This document shows positions 1 to 12,500 of a stretch of 25,524 nucleotides of DNA, one piece after another. The position numbers and the translations under genes are program-made. Each line of letters starts with the position of its first letter. Position 1 is the first letter of the stretch. The stretch lies in NCBI GenBank assembly GCA_943704525.1, contig CALSCQ010001753.1, positions 5,001 through 30,524 of the forward strand, written 5' to 3'. The DNA is from Pigoraptor vietnamica (lineage: Eukaryota > Opisthokonta > Filasterea). The notes under the pieces are model-generated. The model made no database searches and was not told where the DNA came from. It saw nothing but the letters and a program-made list of their open reading frames with translations.

Positions 1-399
1 AAAGCCAACGAACTCTACACCAATAACCAACAGTGTCGCACGAGCATATATGAGACGGTGTAATGCCGCGAATGCGTGACACGAGGGAGTTGTGCGTGCG
101 CCTATGACGACAGAAGGGAAGACGTCCACTACGCCAAGAACGAAGTGCCCACACACCTTGAACTTGCACAGTCGGTGAAACACAGCCGCGACTTCTCGAC
201 CGAGGTCAATAATAACGGGCTTTCGGCGGACGGGGCCAGGGCCGGTCGACTGCACGCGAAGGTGGGAGTTAGGCCCATGACGAACACCAACCGACACACG
301 GTACCAACCGATGCACCACACACTCTCACGCGTGTGGCACACTCAAAACGTGGCAGGGCGAATACGCACACACTGTGCACGACATAGAAACATGCGAGT
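1..399. other. Non-coding flank downstream of the RasGAP gene
   Basis: This stretch lies beyond the stop codon of the minus-strand RasGAP gene and probably holds its 3' untranslated region. Open frames cross it on both strands, but none has a recognisable domain, and they are of the kind expected by chance in GC-rich DNA. No AATAAA-type polyadenylation signal is obvious on the minus strand. An unseen gene reaching in from the left edge cannot be excluded. Confidence 0.5.
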
Positions 400-2552
400 T
401 CAATGCCAAAAGGCGTCACGTGCCTTGCCCAAGGACTCTGGCGGATTCCGCGGGTCACGTGGCCCGTACGAGACGCTGAACGACCGCGTTTGTCGCTGGC
501 TGCTCTCAGGGTCAACCTGCAATATTGTAACAAGGTCAGCAATGGGCGCATTCGCAAGCGATGTAACTGTTGCGTACAGACGACGGCGCGCGCGACGAGG
601 CGAGTTGAAACTCCGAGTGTTCGATGTGACGAACGCACACAATCTCATCGCGAAATACATCTCCTCGCCGAGGCACACACACACATTGCAACATGCATCG
701 TCCACGCAGATGACACCACACACATACCTTTATGGTCGAGATGGCGTAGAGGAATTCCTTCATGCGCTCAAGCGTGCGCTGTTCGTTAAAGAACGCATTC
801 AACTCCTGCGCAAGAACGGGACCACGTTATTAGCGGGCATTCCGAAAGCAAAGCAAGTGCGTGATGCATGCGTGCGTGTGTGTGTGTGTGAATGTGAGTG
901 TGGGTGTAGAGAGGCGTGTGGTGTGCGTCTACGCGCGCGCACACGCGCGCGTGTGTGTGAGTGTGAGTGTGAGTGTGAGTGTCGTGAGGCGTGTGGTGTG
1001 CGTCTCCGCGCGTGCGTGTGCGCGTGCATGTGTGTGCATCTGTGATGTCGTAATAACCCCATACCATCATGTGCGCCTCCTTCTGCGAGAACACGCGCAG
1101 GTTCGCAATCGTCTGAATCGACTTTGAGCACAGCGTGAAAGTTCGCCGCGGAATTTCGTCCGGAATGTCCGGCACAAGCAAAAATGGGTGCAGGTGGGGC
1201 CTGCGTAACCGCATGGTAAGCAACCACGCGAGTCAGTGGGAGAGTGTGGTACGTATAAGATGTAGCTGCGAGATAGTGTGCATAGGACCGGGTGCGCATC
1301 TGTGTGTGCCACTGTGAAAGTTGTGCGTTACAAGCGCGAACTCGCAAGCGCTGCTCCCAACGCACCCTTGCAGCGCGGCGGAAAACAATCGGAGGAAGAT
1401 GAACCCCGAAATGGCCGTGAGCCCGCCGCCGATGTCCTCGCCTGCGACAGAGGACGAGTGGTGAGGGAGTGACAACGAATGAGGCACGCACACTGCACAC
1501 GCAGGTACGCACACGCACACACACACACACACAACACACACACACACGCGCGCGCGCACACACACACACACACATAAGCACCGCTCACCCTCAAAGTGCT
1601 TCTCCATTGTCTCTCGAATGCACTGAAAAATCTCCACAAGCTCGCGAGGGCACTTGGCGGCGCTCAGAAAGATGGCCTCGCAGATCTGCGCAAAGAGACA
1701 GTAGCCAACGCATGGAGTTCAGTGTAAGTGCGAGCAGACATGCGAATCTGCGTGTGCACCAATGCGGGTTCGCGTGGACTAAAGATCGAGGGCAAGCGCT
1801 GCGAACCGCACAAGCGCGATGCAACGAAGGGTCAGCGAGTGCTTCAAACGCACCTTTTGCAAGAACCCCTTGAGCCTCCGCATGTTCTTCTGTATGTCCT
1901 CTCCCTTGGGCACGCCGCAGGGGTCAATCTGCTCACGTGACAGGGTCAGATCAAGTCAATGCTCCGCGTCCCCAAAACGGAGGACAAAGGGAACAGGGAC
2001 ACAGACACACACACTGCACTGAGAGTGTGTAGACATACACTCTCCCACACTCACACTCACACACGCGCACAGACGCACGCACGCACACAGGCGCACGCGC
2101 ACGCGTACCTCGCAGCTCTGGTTACAACTGAAAATGGCGTGCGAAACTTCGTCGAGGGTGTCGTGAAGGTACTCGTTACAAACGATCTGCCGCAAGGGAG
2201 TGTGAGTTATACGATACACGACAAGCACTTATCACGTGCATACGAAAACACACACGCACGCACGCACACACACGCGCACGCACATCGCACACACACGACA
2301 GCTTCCCACGGCAGCGCAGACCCACCTTCATGTACTGGTCCATCGCCTTCGTTGCCATTGTGTTTGATCGAAAGATGACCGTCGAGTGCTCCGTGGCGAG
2401 AATTTCGCACTGCGTCAGCGTCTGCAAAGGGACGACAGTCTCATGTCAACATCGACACAGCAGCAAGACACACAGGCACACTACGACGTATGCAGAAACA
2501 CGTACGCACGCATGCACGCACCCCTGCGGGCACACAAGAATACTTACCCCCC

Positions 2553-2599
<47 letters not shown>

Positions 2600-5500
2600 A
2601 CACTCACACACTGCGAAAGCAATTCCCCACCTTGAGAAACTCGGCGTCCTTGTTCATGCCCATGAAGAAGCGCACGAGCGACGTCGCAAACTCGTTCTTG
2701 GAGGCCGCGCTCGAAGCGCCGTTGAGGATTGAGTAGATCTCTTGGACCACCGAAAGGTCCGTGTTGAGCGTCATCATGAGGAAGTCCGACAGCGGCTGCG
2801 AGAGGGGCGGGTATTAGACAAGCAATACACAGGCACACACACGACACACACACGGACACCAACCCACACACACATGCAACACAACACAACAACAGCACGC
2901 ACACACACCTGATACACTTCGATGGGGCAGATGCGCTCGACCGTGTACTTTGTCTCAAGTCGCAGTTTGCCCATGTTGCTTTCGAGCGAATACCACGTGC
3001 CACCGCCGCCGATCTTCTCCTTCAGAGTGACGAGCGTATGGAAGGGGAGACATACACGCCCAATCTGCGCGTATGCGAGCGCGTGTAGCGGAGGGAATGT
3101 GTGAGCGCATGTGTGCACGCATGCGTGTGTGTGTGTGCGTGGTACGCGGAGTTGCGCACAACAAACACACGGGCCACCCACCTCGACATCCTTCGTGCCA
3201 GTCCGTCGCCACACCACGACCGACACGTCAAAGTACGAACTCCGAATGTCGTCGAAATTGAACTGCAAACGTAAGAAAAAAGACAGTGAGGCATGCCAGA
3301 GGTAGAAAAGACTCGACAGCACGTGCGCCTTGAAAAGAGAGCAGATAAAGTGTGTCTCCATGTGCGGTGTGAGTCCCACCTGCGCCATCCACTCGACCGT
3401 CCCATCGACCTCCTTCTTGCTCACGGTTCGCGCTTGGAGCTCAACGTCAAACGAAATGTTGCAGTAGTACTTGCCTGCGCGCAATATTAGCGTCAGATCA
3501 GAAGTGTGTGCGTGTGTGTGTGCGTGTGTGCGCGCGTCACGTGACGAGTAATACCCACTCTTCGTGCCAATGAGCGCAGCGGACGCCGGAATCGACTTGT
3601 CCAGCGCAAACGCATTCACGGATAGCTCGAGGCTCGTCACGTGACGCACCATCTGCGCACGGAAGGGCAAGAACACGGAGACCGACGCATGAGACACTCA
3701 CGAAGGAAGTACGTGCGTGAGTGACCGATGTGCAAGGTGCATATTGCGCGAATGGGGCAATTGTGTGCGGGTTCTGCGTGCCGAGTCGCAAGTAACATTA
3801 CCTGCTGTGTCTTGCCGCGCTCAATGATTGTGCGGAGGGCTTCTATCCAATAGTGCCTGCGAGGGGAAGGGCTTGAGCACACCGCACACATGTACACGTA
3901 CACACTCCACACACACACGTAAAGGCTCCCACGCACACACTTCGCACACACACGTACAGGCACCGCACACACCGCACATGCACACACTCAACACACTTCA
4001 CACGCGGACGCGCGCAGAGTGCCGCGCAGGCGCACCTCTCCTTGTCCGTGTCCGTGGCAAAGTAGTACTTCTTCAGGCGCTTGTCGTCCTCGAACAGCGC
4101 GTCGTGGTAACGCGAGCGCTGGCTCTCAATGAGAAAGCAGTTCTCCATAACGAAGAGCGAGTCGTCCACGGCGCGCACCGTCGCCTTCGAGTCGAGGTCA
4201 AGGTCCACCGTCACAATCTCCTGCGCAGACCGAAGGAAAAAAAAAAAAAAAAAAACAAACGAGAGTGGTCGCGTGTGAGCACGTGCCAATACAACCCGAA
4301 TAGTGGCATCCCAGGCACGTGTGAAACAAGGGCACAGCAGGAAGGGCATGGGGACTCCATCGCAACGGAATTTGGGACGACGAGTAAAAGACATTGGCAA
4401 AACCGCCGTGCGATGCAGTGCTTGCGCACGAGCGGCAATTGCGAGCACTCCCGTTCCGCACCTCTTCCGTGTGTTCGTCCGTGAGAATATGGATGCGCTC
4501 GTCGTCCATTATGCAGAACACGAGGCGCCACGCGTTGTCCGGCGTGCGCATGAGCAAGGGGCCGCGCTTGACGGCCTCTTGGTAGGGGCTCGGGAAGAGA
4601 TCGTCGACGTACATGATCAGCGTCTCCATCACCACGTCGTGCGGCCGCGGGGGAATGTCCGACGCCTGCGTGCGTGCGTGTGTTGAGCGTGCGTGCGTGA
4701 ATTTTCGGTGTGCGATGTGACCATGGAAGGCGTGCATTGATAGGCGAAGGCAACTGGTTTTGATGCGATGCAGTTGTTTGTGGGTTGTGCGTGTGTGTCG
4801 TTGCAATGGAAAGCGTACGAACGCCCACCCACCACACAGAAACACACACACACACATACAGAAAACAAAAATCCACAAAGTGCAAAAGGGTGTCACTCTG
4901 ACGTCGGGAATAACTTACGTCGTCGATTGACGCGGGCGTTTCGGAGCTCACGCGGATGCCCTGAAAGTCCTCAAGACGGCCCGCCTGCGCAAATGGCGTC
5001 AGACGCACGTCAGAAACAAGGGAGGCGTTACAACTCATAAGTGCTTCCCTAACTTCCACCCTAACCCTAACAATGACAGACGAAATTCGGGACACAAGTC
5101 CGCGACATCCATGCTTCGCCCCAAGCCCTCACATAACGCACACACAATGCGCGCACGTCGCACTTCACAGCGAATGGTATGCCGAAAACCCACCGACATG
5201 CGAAATTCGAGCTTTTCGTGCTCGCTCACACCAAAGAGGTCGCTGATGGCAGGCTGCAGCTTGCGGTGCTGCGGAGACTTCACTTGCTGCAAGGGCGCAG
5301 AACAATGAAGAGAAAAATAATGAGCCGAATGCCATTGAGACAAAGGCTGTGCACATGGAAGCACTCTCTAGGGCACACAGAGGACGGACACAAGGGCGAG
5401 TGCGGGATCGAAGTGTTTTGGCAATACCGATGCAAGCGAGGCCGAAGAGTAAGAGCGAATGTGAGCAACTACAGAATGTCTGTAACAAAACATAGAGTGT

Positions 5501-6574
5501 GTACAAGAGAGTGCGAGTCTCGGACGCGCGCCACTCACGTCGGCCTCGCTGACGACAATGCTGCTGAACTGCCGCGCGAGAGGTCGCAATGTGCGCTTGT
5601 CGCCCGGCGGAACAATTCGCTTGAAGAAGCGGAGAATGTACCTGGAACAGTCGGGTGCGGCGGCAAAGTGAGAGGAGCGCATTACCGTGTGCGTGCTTTT
5701 GTCTGTGAGAAAGAAGAGTTCTGGCGGCTCACGGAAAACAGCGGGGGTCTGTACGTGCGAGTGTTTACACCACAAGCAGAAAAGAGAAAGCGACAAAGCA
5801 AAGACGAATAACGAAGGCGTCGCGTGGCGTCCGTCGCGACAATTCTGTACGATAATCGACAACTCTTCATGCACACGCAAGACAACAACAGCAGCAACTG
5901 ACCGAATAAGATAGAGGTTCTCTTCAGGTAGCGAGCTCATCGCCGCTGCGTACGACTCGCGGCACTTCGAACGGCCCCAACTCATGTCGCCGTCCTCAAT
6001 GCCGATAAAGAAATCCGTCACCTGCAAGCGAGAGAAGAGGGAGCATGAGGAGAGAGTCACGTGAGTGAAATGCCAAGAAGAGGGAAACTGCTACACTTTA
6101 CGCGCACACATGTACGGACAGAGAAAGCGCGTGGGCGAGAAGAGAGATAAGGCAGCAAGGACTACGGAGCAAAAGGATATTCAGGATAGATAGGTGTGAA
6201 GCGCGAGTGTGCCTGCATGCATGTGTGGACGTTGTGGGCAAGTAGATGCATGAGTGCGTGTGCGTCGTGTGAGAGCACACCTGTCCTAGCTCCGCGAGGT
6301 CCCTGAGCACGCGCGGCAAGAGCGGCTGCGGCAACAGGGAGAAGAAGAGCTTGAGGCAGCCGAGCACGACGTGCGCGGGCGTCATGAGGGGTATCGACAT
6401 GCGCGTGTTGCCCTTCTCGAGCGAGTCCCTGCGTTGCGTCGGTCGTGAGCTCTCGTAGGTTTGAAAGCAGGTCCGCGTACGTTGCGAACCACATAAGCAA
6501 ACGACAGGCATGATGAAAGAGAGAGAGAGAGAGCGCGGGCATGTGAGAGGGGGCCAATACTACGACTACTGCGG

Positions 6575-6628
<54 letters not shown>

Positions 6629-8271
6629 ACACACACACAAAATGCGGCGGCACGCACTTGAGCGCGTGGACGGCCTTCCTGAACTCGTCCGCCTCTCGCT
6701 TCTTGTCCTTGTCGCTTGCGCGCTGGTTCATCTTCTCGCTCAGCGTGCAAAACAGGCGAATGTGGTACGACACTGTCTTGTAATCCGACGAGAATATCTG
6801 TTGGGAAGAGCAGACGCATTCAGCGCACGCACGCACGCACACACACACACACAGATGAAGGAGAGTAAATGTATGAACAAACCTCTTTCAGAAACGAGCA
6901 CACACACGTGCACACACACACACACGCGCGCGCACATACAGCACGCACCTCTTCCAAGTACGCGACCATGAGTTCGACGACGTGCGGGATGCGCGTGCCC
7001 TCCCGCTTTAGCAGCTTGGACAGCTCCACGCCGAATATCTTGTTACCCTTGTCCGTTCCGATCGTAAACTTCTTGTCGAGCGTCGTAAACATCTTTCCCT
7101 TGGACCCCTTCGACTCAGACGCCGTGCGCGAGTGCTTCTCCATCACAAAGCCGCCTGCTTGCGCACGCGCGCGTCACGTGAGCAGTTGCACGCGGGCGAG
7201 TGGGACACACGAGTATGACACATGACACAGAGCGCACGTGCGCGACATGGTAAGGCGAGAGAGCGCAAATTATGCGTTGTGAGCTCACAAGCGCTAAACA
7301 GACATACTCATGTACGCACGTCACCGACAAACAGAAAATATGGGAGGAAAAAACCACTTGAACAAGTGACGATGCAAAGCAGGCGCACCTGTGTTCCGTC
7401 GCTGTGGGCTCGAGTCGAGGGTGAACACTCGCGGTCTGCAATGCATAAAGACACTATGAGATTCACCCCAACAACATCACGCGCACTTGCGTAGAAAACA
7501 CCACGCCGTTGAAAGACACGAGCGCATTCTAGCATATGGGTTTACGTGAAGCGCAATGCACCCGCACGCCGATAAGCGACACAAACAAATGCTTATATAT
7601 ATACGTGTGTTTACGTGCCGATAAGACACGCAAACAATTTCTAATTTTCTATGGGTTTTACGTCCAGCCCCACGCGGGACACTACACACACACAGAGGAC
7701 CCTCCTAATGAAGCGTGCAGCACACCGACGCACTGTTAATACAACGCATGCAGTGACACATGCAAACAGCGCGTGCGTACACACCTTGGCGGCGACTCCA
7801 TCGAGCCGGCCTGCGCGACGACCTTTTCATCCGCGCGCGAAGGGCCCGGGGCATCCTCGTCCTCGACAATAATGGGAATGGAGAGCTGCTGAGAGCGCAA
7901 GCGACACTGCGTAAACGACTGCACGCGCTTGTGCTCGCACTTATACACACGCACACAAACACACACTCTCACGCTCACGCACACACGCACACATACGCAC
8001 ACGCACACGCACACAATCTCACGCTCACGTTCACACGCACACAAACATACACTCTCACGCTCACTAACACGCACACGCACACTCTCCAACAACAGCATAT
8101 GATAACAAACAAATATGCCGCCAATGCACAAACAAAACCTGCGCAAACCGCACACAGATGCACACAGCGCACGCGCACCTGGCTGCTCCTCTTCGTGTCC
8201 TTGTTCTGCAATTGCTGTGCTGTGAAGAGCTTGTTGATGAGGCTGCTCTTCCGCCTCTGGGACGCGTCCAT
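400..8271 (-). CDS. RhoGAP(degenerate)-PH-C2-RasGAP protein, 26 exons, 974 residues
   Basis: Exons in transcript order: 8271-8179, 7906-7785, 7437-7391, 7154-6949, 6797-6658, 6428-6281, 6021-5903, 5641-5539, 5286-5194, 4984-4919, 4665-4462, 4220-4036, 3856-3802, 3652-3559, 3474-3380, 3262-3182, 3064-2909, 2795-2631, 2421-2326, 2186-2109, 1928-1854, 1685-1589, 1441-1366, 1200-1065, 805-728, 516-400. Every junction keeps frame. Residues about 127-330 are a RhoGAP fold (FGVELSKLL, IPHVVELMVAYLEE, LKLFFSLLPQPLLP, LPEENLYLIRYILRFFKRI). About 414-527 is PH, with the closing helix Trp at 512. About 530-665 is a SynGAP-type C2 (YYCNISFDVELQART, IGRVCLP, WYSLES). About 690-936 is RasGAP, with arginine finger R742 (VIFRSNTMATK) and FLR at 855-857. 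Known RasGAPs of this PH-C2 type speed GTP hydrolysis on Ras or Rap at membranes. The RhoGAP part lacks its catalytic residues. The acceptor of exon 2 could instead lie 18 nt downstream, also in frame. The exon model is firm; the activity is inferred. Confidence 0.93.
2547..2600. repeat. C23 run joined to (CA)n, intron of the RasGAP gene
   Basis: A run of 23 C (2547-2569) passes straight into a CA tract that ends near 2597. It lies in the intron between exons 2795-2631 and 2421-2326. On the coding strand it reads GT repeats followed by a G run. Confidence 0.9.
4237..4255 (-). repeat. A19 run, the polypyrimidine tract of an acceptor on the minus strand
   Basis: Nineteen A on the plus strand are nineteen T on the coding strand. 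The run lies about 16 nt before the acceptor of the PH-domain exon 4220-4036, where a polypyrimidine tract is expected. Confidence 0.8.
6576..6639. repeat. (CA)n microsatellite in an intron of the RasGAP gene
   Basis: Near-perfect CA repeat of about 64 bp, with one interruption (CATACA), just downstream (in the transcript sense) of the donor of exon 6797-6658. On the coding strand it is a GT tract that follows the GTGCGT donor. Confidence 0.9.
7920..8095. repeat. Imperfect CA/CTCACG-rich tract in the first intron of the RasGAP gene
   Basis: About 175 bp of CACA interrupted repeatedly by CTCACGCTCACG-like steps, filling much of the intron between exons 1 and 2. It is non-coding; open frames through it are low-complexity His/Thr or Val/Cys strings. 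Confidence 0.8.
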
Positions 8272-8744
8272 TTTCCCGCCAGATGGCGACGACGCGCGTC
8301 CCTTTCACACGCAACTCTCCCCTCGGAGGGTTCACAGCGGCCCCGTAGGGCAACGCATTGAAGGAACCACGTGCGCGCTTATTTTCGCCCGTTGCCGCAC
8401 AATCGCGGAGGGTTCGACGAGCACGACACGGTGCCGATTGAAGAAAGCGCCGCTGCACACGCACGTCGAATAGCGCGCCACGCACGAAAAAACCGATCAA
8501 AATGGCGAGTGGCTCCTCATGACAAGCGAAGCGTCTGTGACCGCTGGGAGTGCGTAACGTTGCGTTCCACGAACTTGCGAACGATGGACAGAATTACGGT
8601 CCTACTCCCTTACGTGCGCTTTTGCACAGACTTCGCCCGCGACCACTTCAGCTTTCAAGCGGATAAGAGGAGTGCTCACACGCTGGGAAGGGCATAAGAG
8701 TGCGAGCAACGTGCGCAATACGTGAGCGACGATGCGTGTCTCGT

Positions 8745-8819
<75 letters not shown>

Positions 8820-9786
8820 TTGACCAGTCGCGGTCGGTTTGAGTCTGGATTGGTTGTGACAGACCGTGACTATTAATTTGAGCAGATCGAAAAAAAGAAG
8901 AAAAGAGGACATTGTACTTTGAATTCGCAGGACGCAATCAAGAGATTACGACTTTTTACTGAAGTTCATTATGAATGCAAATAAACCATACGTTCCAAAG
9001 AGCACATCTGAGAAAATATGGCATATTAGTAGAATTTAATGTTGGTAGCGACAAACCAGAACAGGCAACGAATGTTTCCTATATGCCTAAATAGACCTTG
9101 TGGAATATGTTTAGTATTTTTACCACTCATACATACCTAAACTGGATAAAATGTATGGACATTGCTACGTTTAGTAATTGGGCGTTTTCACCAACCTCGA
9201 TACATCACGTGACTAATTTGGCCCCAATGGTCGTTTATGCAAAAATTTATTTGGCTATTAATTTTGTATGAAATGAAAAATTATTTACAGCCAGAGGTTA
9301 TTATTAGACAGGTGACACTCAACTCTTGCGGACACTTAAATTGAATTGTTGCGAATTGCTAACACAGTTTATCGTACATTTTTCAAATCAGAGTCCCGGC
9401 TTTCGCGGGACCTGGACACATACAGCCCATCCACATGCACGCACGCACGCACCACTCAAACGCGCGGCTAATCTTTTCTAATCGTTTACATTTTCGCTGC
9501 ATTCACTGACAACACTATTCCATTCCCAGCGGAGAGTGCAACACCGAGTTTGACGCGCACACGCCGTTTAGAGACATTCGTGTACGCGCGTGCTTTTCCC
9601 TGCTTCGCTGTATCGCGGTTTGCGCAACTTCCTCCGCGACAGCGGCGTGTCTTTCGAGTTCAACTTGGAGGGGCATTGTTGAATCGAAACCGCATAGTCG
9701 GCAGTGCGTCTGCTTGAGAGAGAGAGGGGGGCGGCGAAGGCGTCGGTCCACTGCGGCGGGGTCGCGTGGGCCGGCTGCGAGCGAAG
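8272..9786. promoter_or_regulatory. Shared 1.5-kb divergent promoter region with an AT-rich island
   Basis: The interval separates the start codons of the RasGAP gene (minus) and the G-alpha gene (plus), so it must hold both promoters. It contains a (GT)n tract at 8747-8816, an AT-rich stretch at about 8860-9480 that contrasts with the GC-rich surroundings, and a TCACGTGA palindrome at 9205-9212. I see no gene, TATA box position or transcription start that can be defended from sequence alone. The AT-rich part has no open frame of note. Confidence 0.6.
8747..8816. repeat. (GT)35 microsatellite, intergenic
   Basis: Perfect GT repeat of about 70 bp between the divergent RasGAP and G-alpha genes. 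It is the only long dinucleotide tract in the window that lies clearly outside an intron. Confidence 0.95.
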
Positions 9787-10876
9787 ATGGGGTGCTTCTC
9801 GTCGTCTGCGGACGCGGACGCCGAGAAGAACACAAAGAAAATCGACAAGGAGATTAAGGCGCAGAAGAAGTTTATGAAGAATGAGCACAAGCTGCTGCTG
9901 CTGGGTGCGTGCGCGCGTCTCGCTTGCGTGCACGTGTGTGTTGTGTGTCGAGTTGTGTGTTGTGTCTATCTATGAGTGAGAGTCGCTGCAGCTGGGGTGC
10001 GTGCGTCTCTCTTATGTGCGTGTGCATGTGCGTCTGCATGAGAGACGTCGGGGTGTATAAGGTTTAACGGTGCGCAAGGCCTCTGTGTGTGTGTGCGTTT
10101 GTGTGCGCGCGTGTATGCGTGCGTGTGTGTATGTGTGTGTGTGTGTGTGCGAACCATCTTCGTGTGTATGTCAAGCACTCTTTGGGGCCCGCGTTATATC
10201 TAAGTCACAACCGCACACGCGCGCGCAGGGACGGGCGAGTCTGGCAAGAGCACAATAGTGAAACAGATGCGCCTGATTCACTTGAACGGGTTCCAGGACG
10301 AGGAGCGGCTTCAACACCGCAACACCATCTACGGGAATGTGTACTCTTCTATGAAGGTGGGCTGTCTGGACTGGAATGCATCCGCAGTGGTGTGCACCGG
10401 CATGTCTGCACTCGCGTGCGCAACACGCAGGACAACGCACGCATGCATGGACAGTGTGTCACACGCACACACAACGCATGCATTCAGTCCTGCGTACACA
10501 CGCGCTCATGAAATCCATTGAAGTATGCATGCACCAACGTGCCATGTTGTTGAGGGAGAGCGTGAGGTGAGGCCATGTCCTTGTCTGGTTGCTCACAGCC
10601 TATTCTCTTGCGCGTTACGCAGGCCATTGTGGAGGCGATGAAAACACTTCACATTGAGTTTAAAAACCCCGCGAACAAGGAGCGCGCCTTTTTGTTTTCC
10701 GTGCGAGAAGACGAAATGGTGCGTCATTGTGCGGTCATGTGGCCTATGACGACTGCGGCGTGTGCCGATTCAGTGCAATTTTTATCTTGCGGACGTTTTG
10801 CCTGTGTTATTCGGTACGAGAGAGTTGTCCTGACGAATTCTCGTCTCGCTTCTTGCCTCCGACCACACACACACAC

Positions 10877-10962
<86 letters not shown>

Positions 10963-11107
10963 TTATGCGACTATAGGACGACAAGTACACCGAGGATTTC
11001 TTCAAAAACGTCGCCGAGTTGTGGAAGGACGAGGGCGTCCAGGAGTGTTACAACCGAGCAAACGAGTATCAGCTACAAGACTCTGCAAAGTAGTGCGTAT
11101 CTCGATG

Positions 11108-11138
<31 letters not shown>

Positions 11139-11722
11139 GCACGCATACTTTATATCTCTCCCTCTCCCCTCATCTCACTCTTCTAATCCCCAATCCCTCT
11201 CCGCCCGTCCCGTGTGCTCGCAGCTTCTTTGACGACCTCGAGCGGCTGAAGGACCCCGGTTACAAGCCGACCGACCAGGACATTCTTCGGCTGCGCGTGG
11301 TAACAACGGGCATCTTCGAGACGCGCTTTGAAGTCAACGACGTGCCATTCCAGTGAGTGTGCGACGTTGCGTGTGCACGTAATTGCGCACAATGTTACTT
11401 GCACGCAGTCAAACACACACACACACATGCACTCACAAGCCCACGTGTATCTTCCTTCTCCTTCGCTGTCTCACTCTTTACTCATCGCACCCACAGTATG
11501 TTTGACGTCGGCGGGCAGCGGTCCGAGCGGCGCAAGTGGATCCAGTGCTTTGGGGATGTGACGGCCATCATTTTTGTGGTCGCCATTAGTGCGTTTGACC
11601 AGACATTGCGAGAGGACGAGACGAAGGTTGGTCTTCGCACGCGACGACGATGTGCACGTGCGCGTGCGTGCCCGTTCAGCGGCAGGGACGCGTAGTGTGT
11701 GCGCGCGCGCGCGCGCGCGCGC

Positions 11723-11798
<76 letters not shown>

Positions 11799-12402
11799 AG
11801 TTACTTTGTGCGATCTTGTGGACGACCGGCGTTCGCTATTTCTGCGCACCTGCCCTCGACCCCTCTAACACAAGCCCCATGTGCTCGTCTGCTGACCCTC
11901 TCGTGCCCTTTTTATTTCGCGCGCAGAATCGGCTCGTGGAGAGCTTTGAGGTGTTCCAGTCTGTGTGGACCAACCGATGGCTCAAGAACGTCTCTGTTAT
12001 TCTCTTTCTGAACAAGTGCGATATTTTGGAGGAGAAAATGGCGGCAAACCCCGGCTCGCTCTCGCACTTCTTCCCCGAATTCAAAGGTACGTGCCCTCTC
12101 TCTCTCTCTACCTCTCCCTCTCTCTTGGCACGACGCGTGTGCATGTGTGCGTGTTTGTTTGGTCGAAGGGCGACTGCATGTAACTACGACCCGTTATCTT
12201 ACCTGTGTGTGGGTGACGCAGAAGGCGGCGATGCGAAGGAGTTTTTCAAGAACAAATTCCTCGCTATTGGGCACGGCATCGAAACAAAGGCCGTTTATCC
12301 CCACTACACAACTGCCGTCGACACGGAGAACGTCCGGTGGGTAGGCAGTTGGACCTGCTTGCACTCGCACGCACACAGGCGCACATGCCACACGCCCACT
12401 AT

Positions 12403-12500
<98 letters not shown>

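Noticed and set aside
861-1127. Open frames of repeated Cys-Val or His-Thr residues here and at many other places (for example 11699-11868, 15952-16134, 20729-20998, 22575-22725)
   Set aside because: They are translations of TG/CA microsatellites in introns, open because the repeats contain no stop codons. None continues into a recognisable domain.
5059-5071. Telomere-like CCCTAACCCTAAC
   Set aside because: Only two units, inside an intron of the RasGAP gene; too short to mean an internal telomere array.
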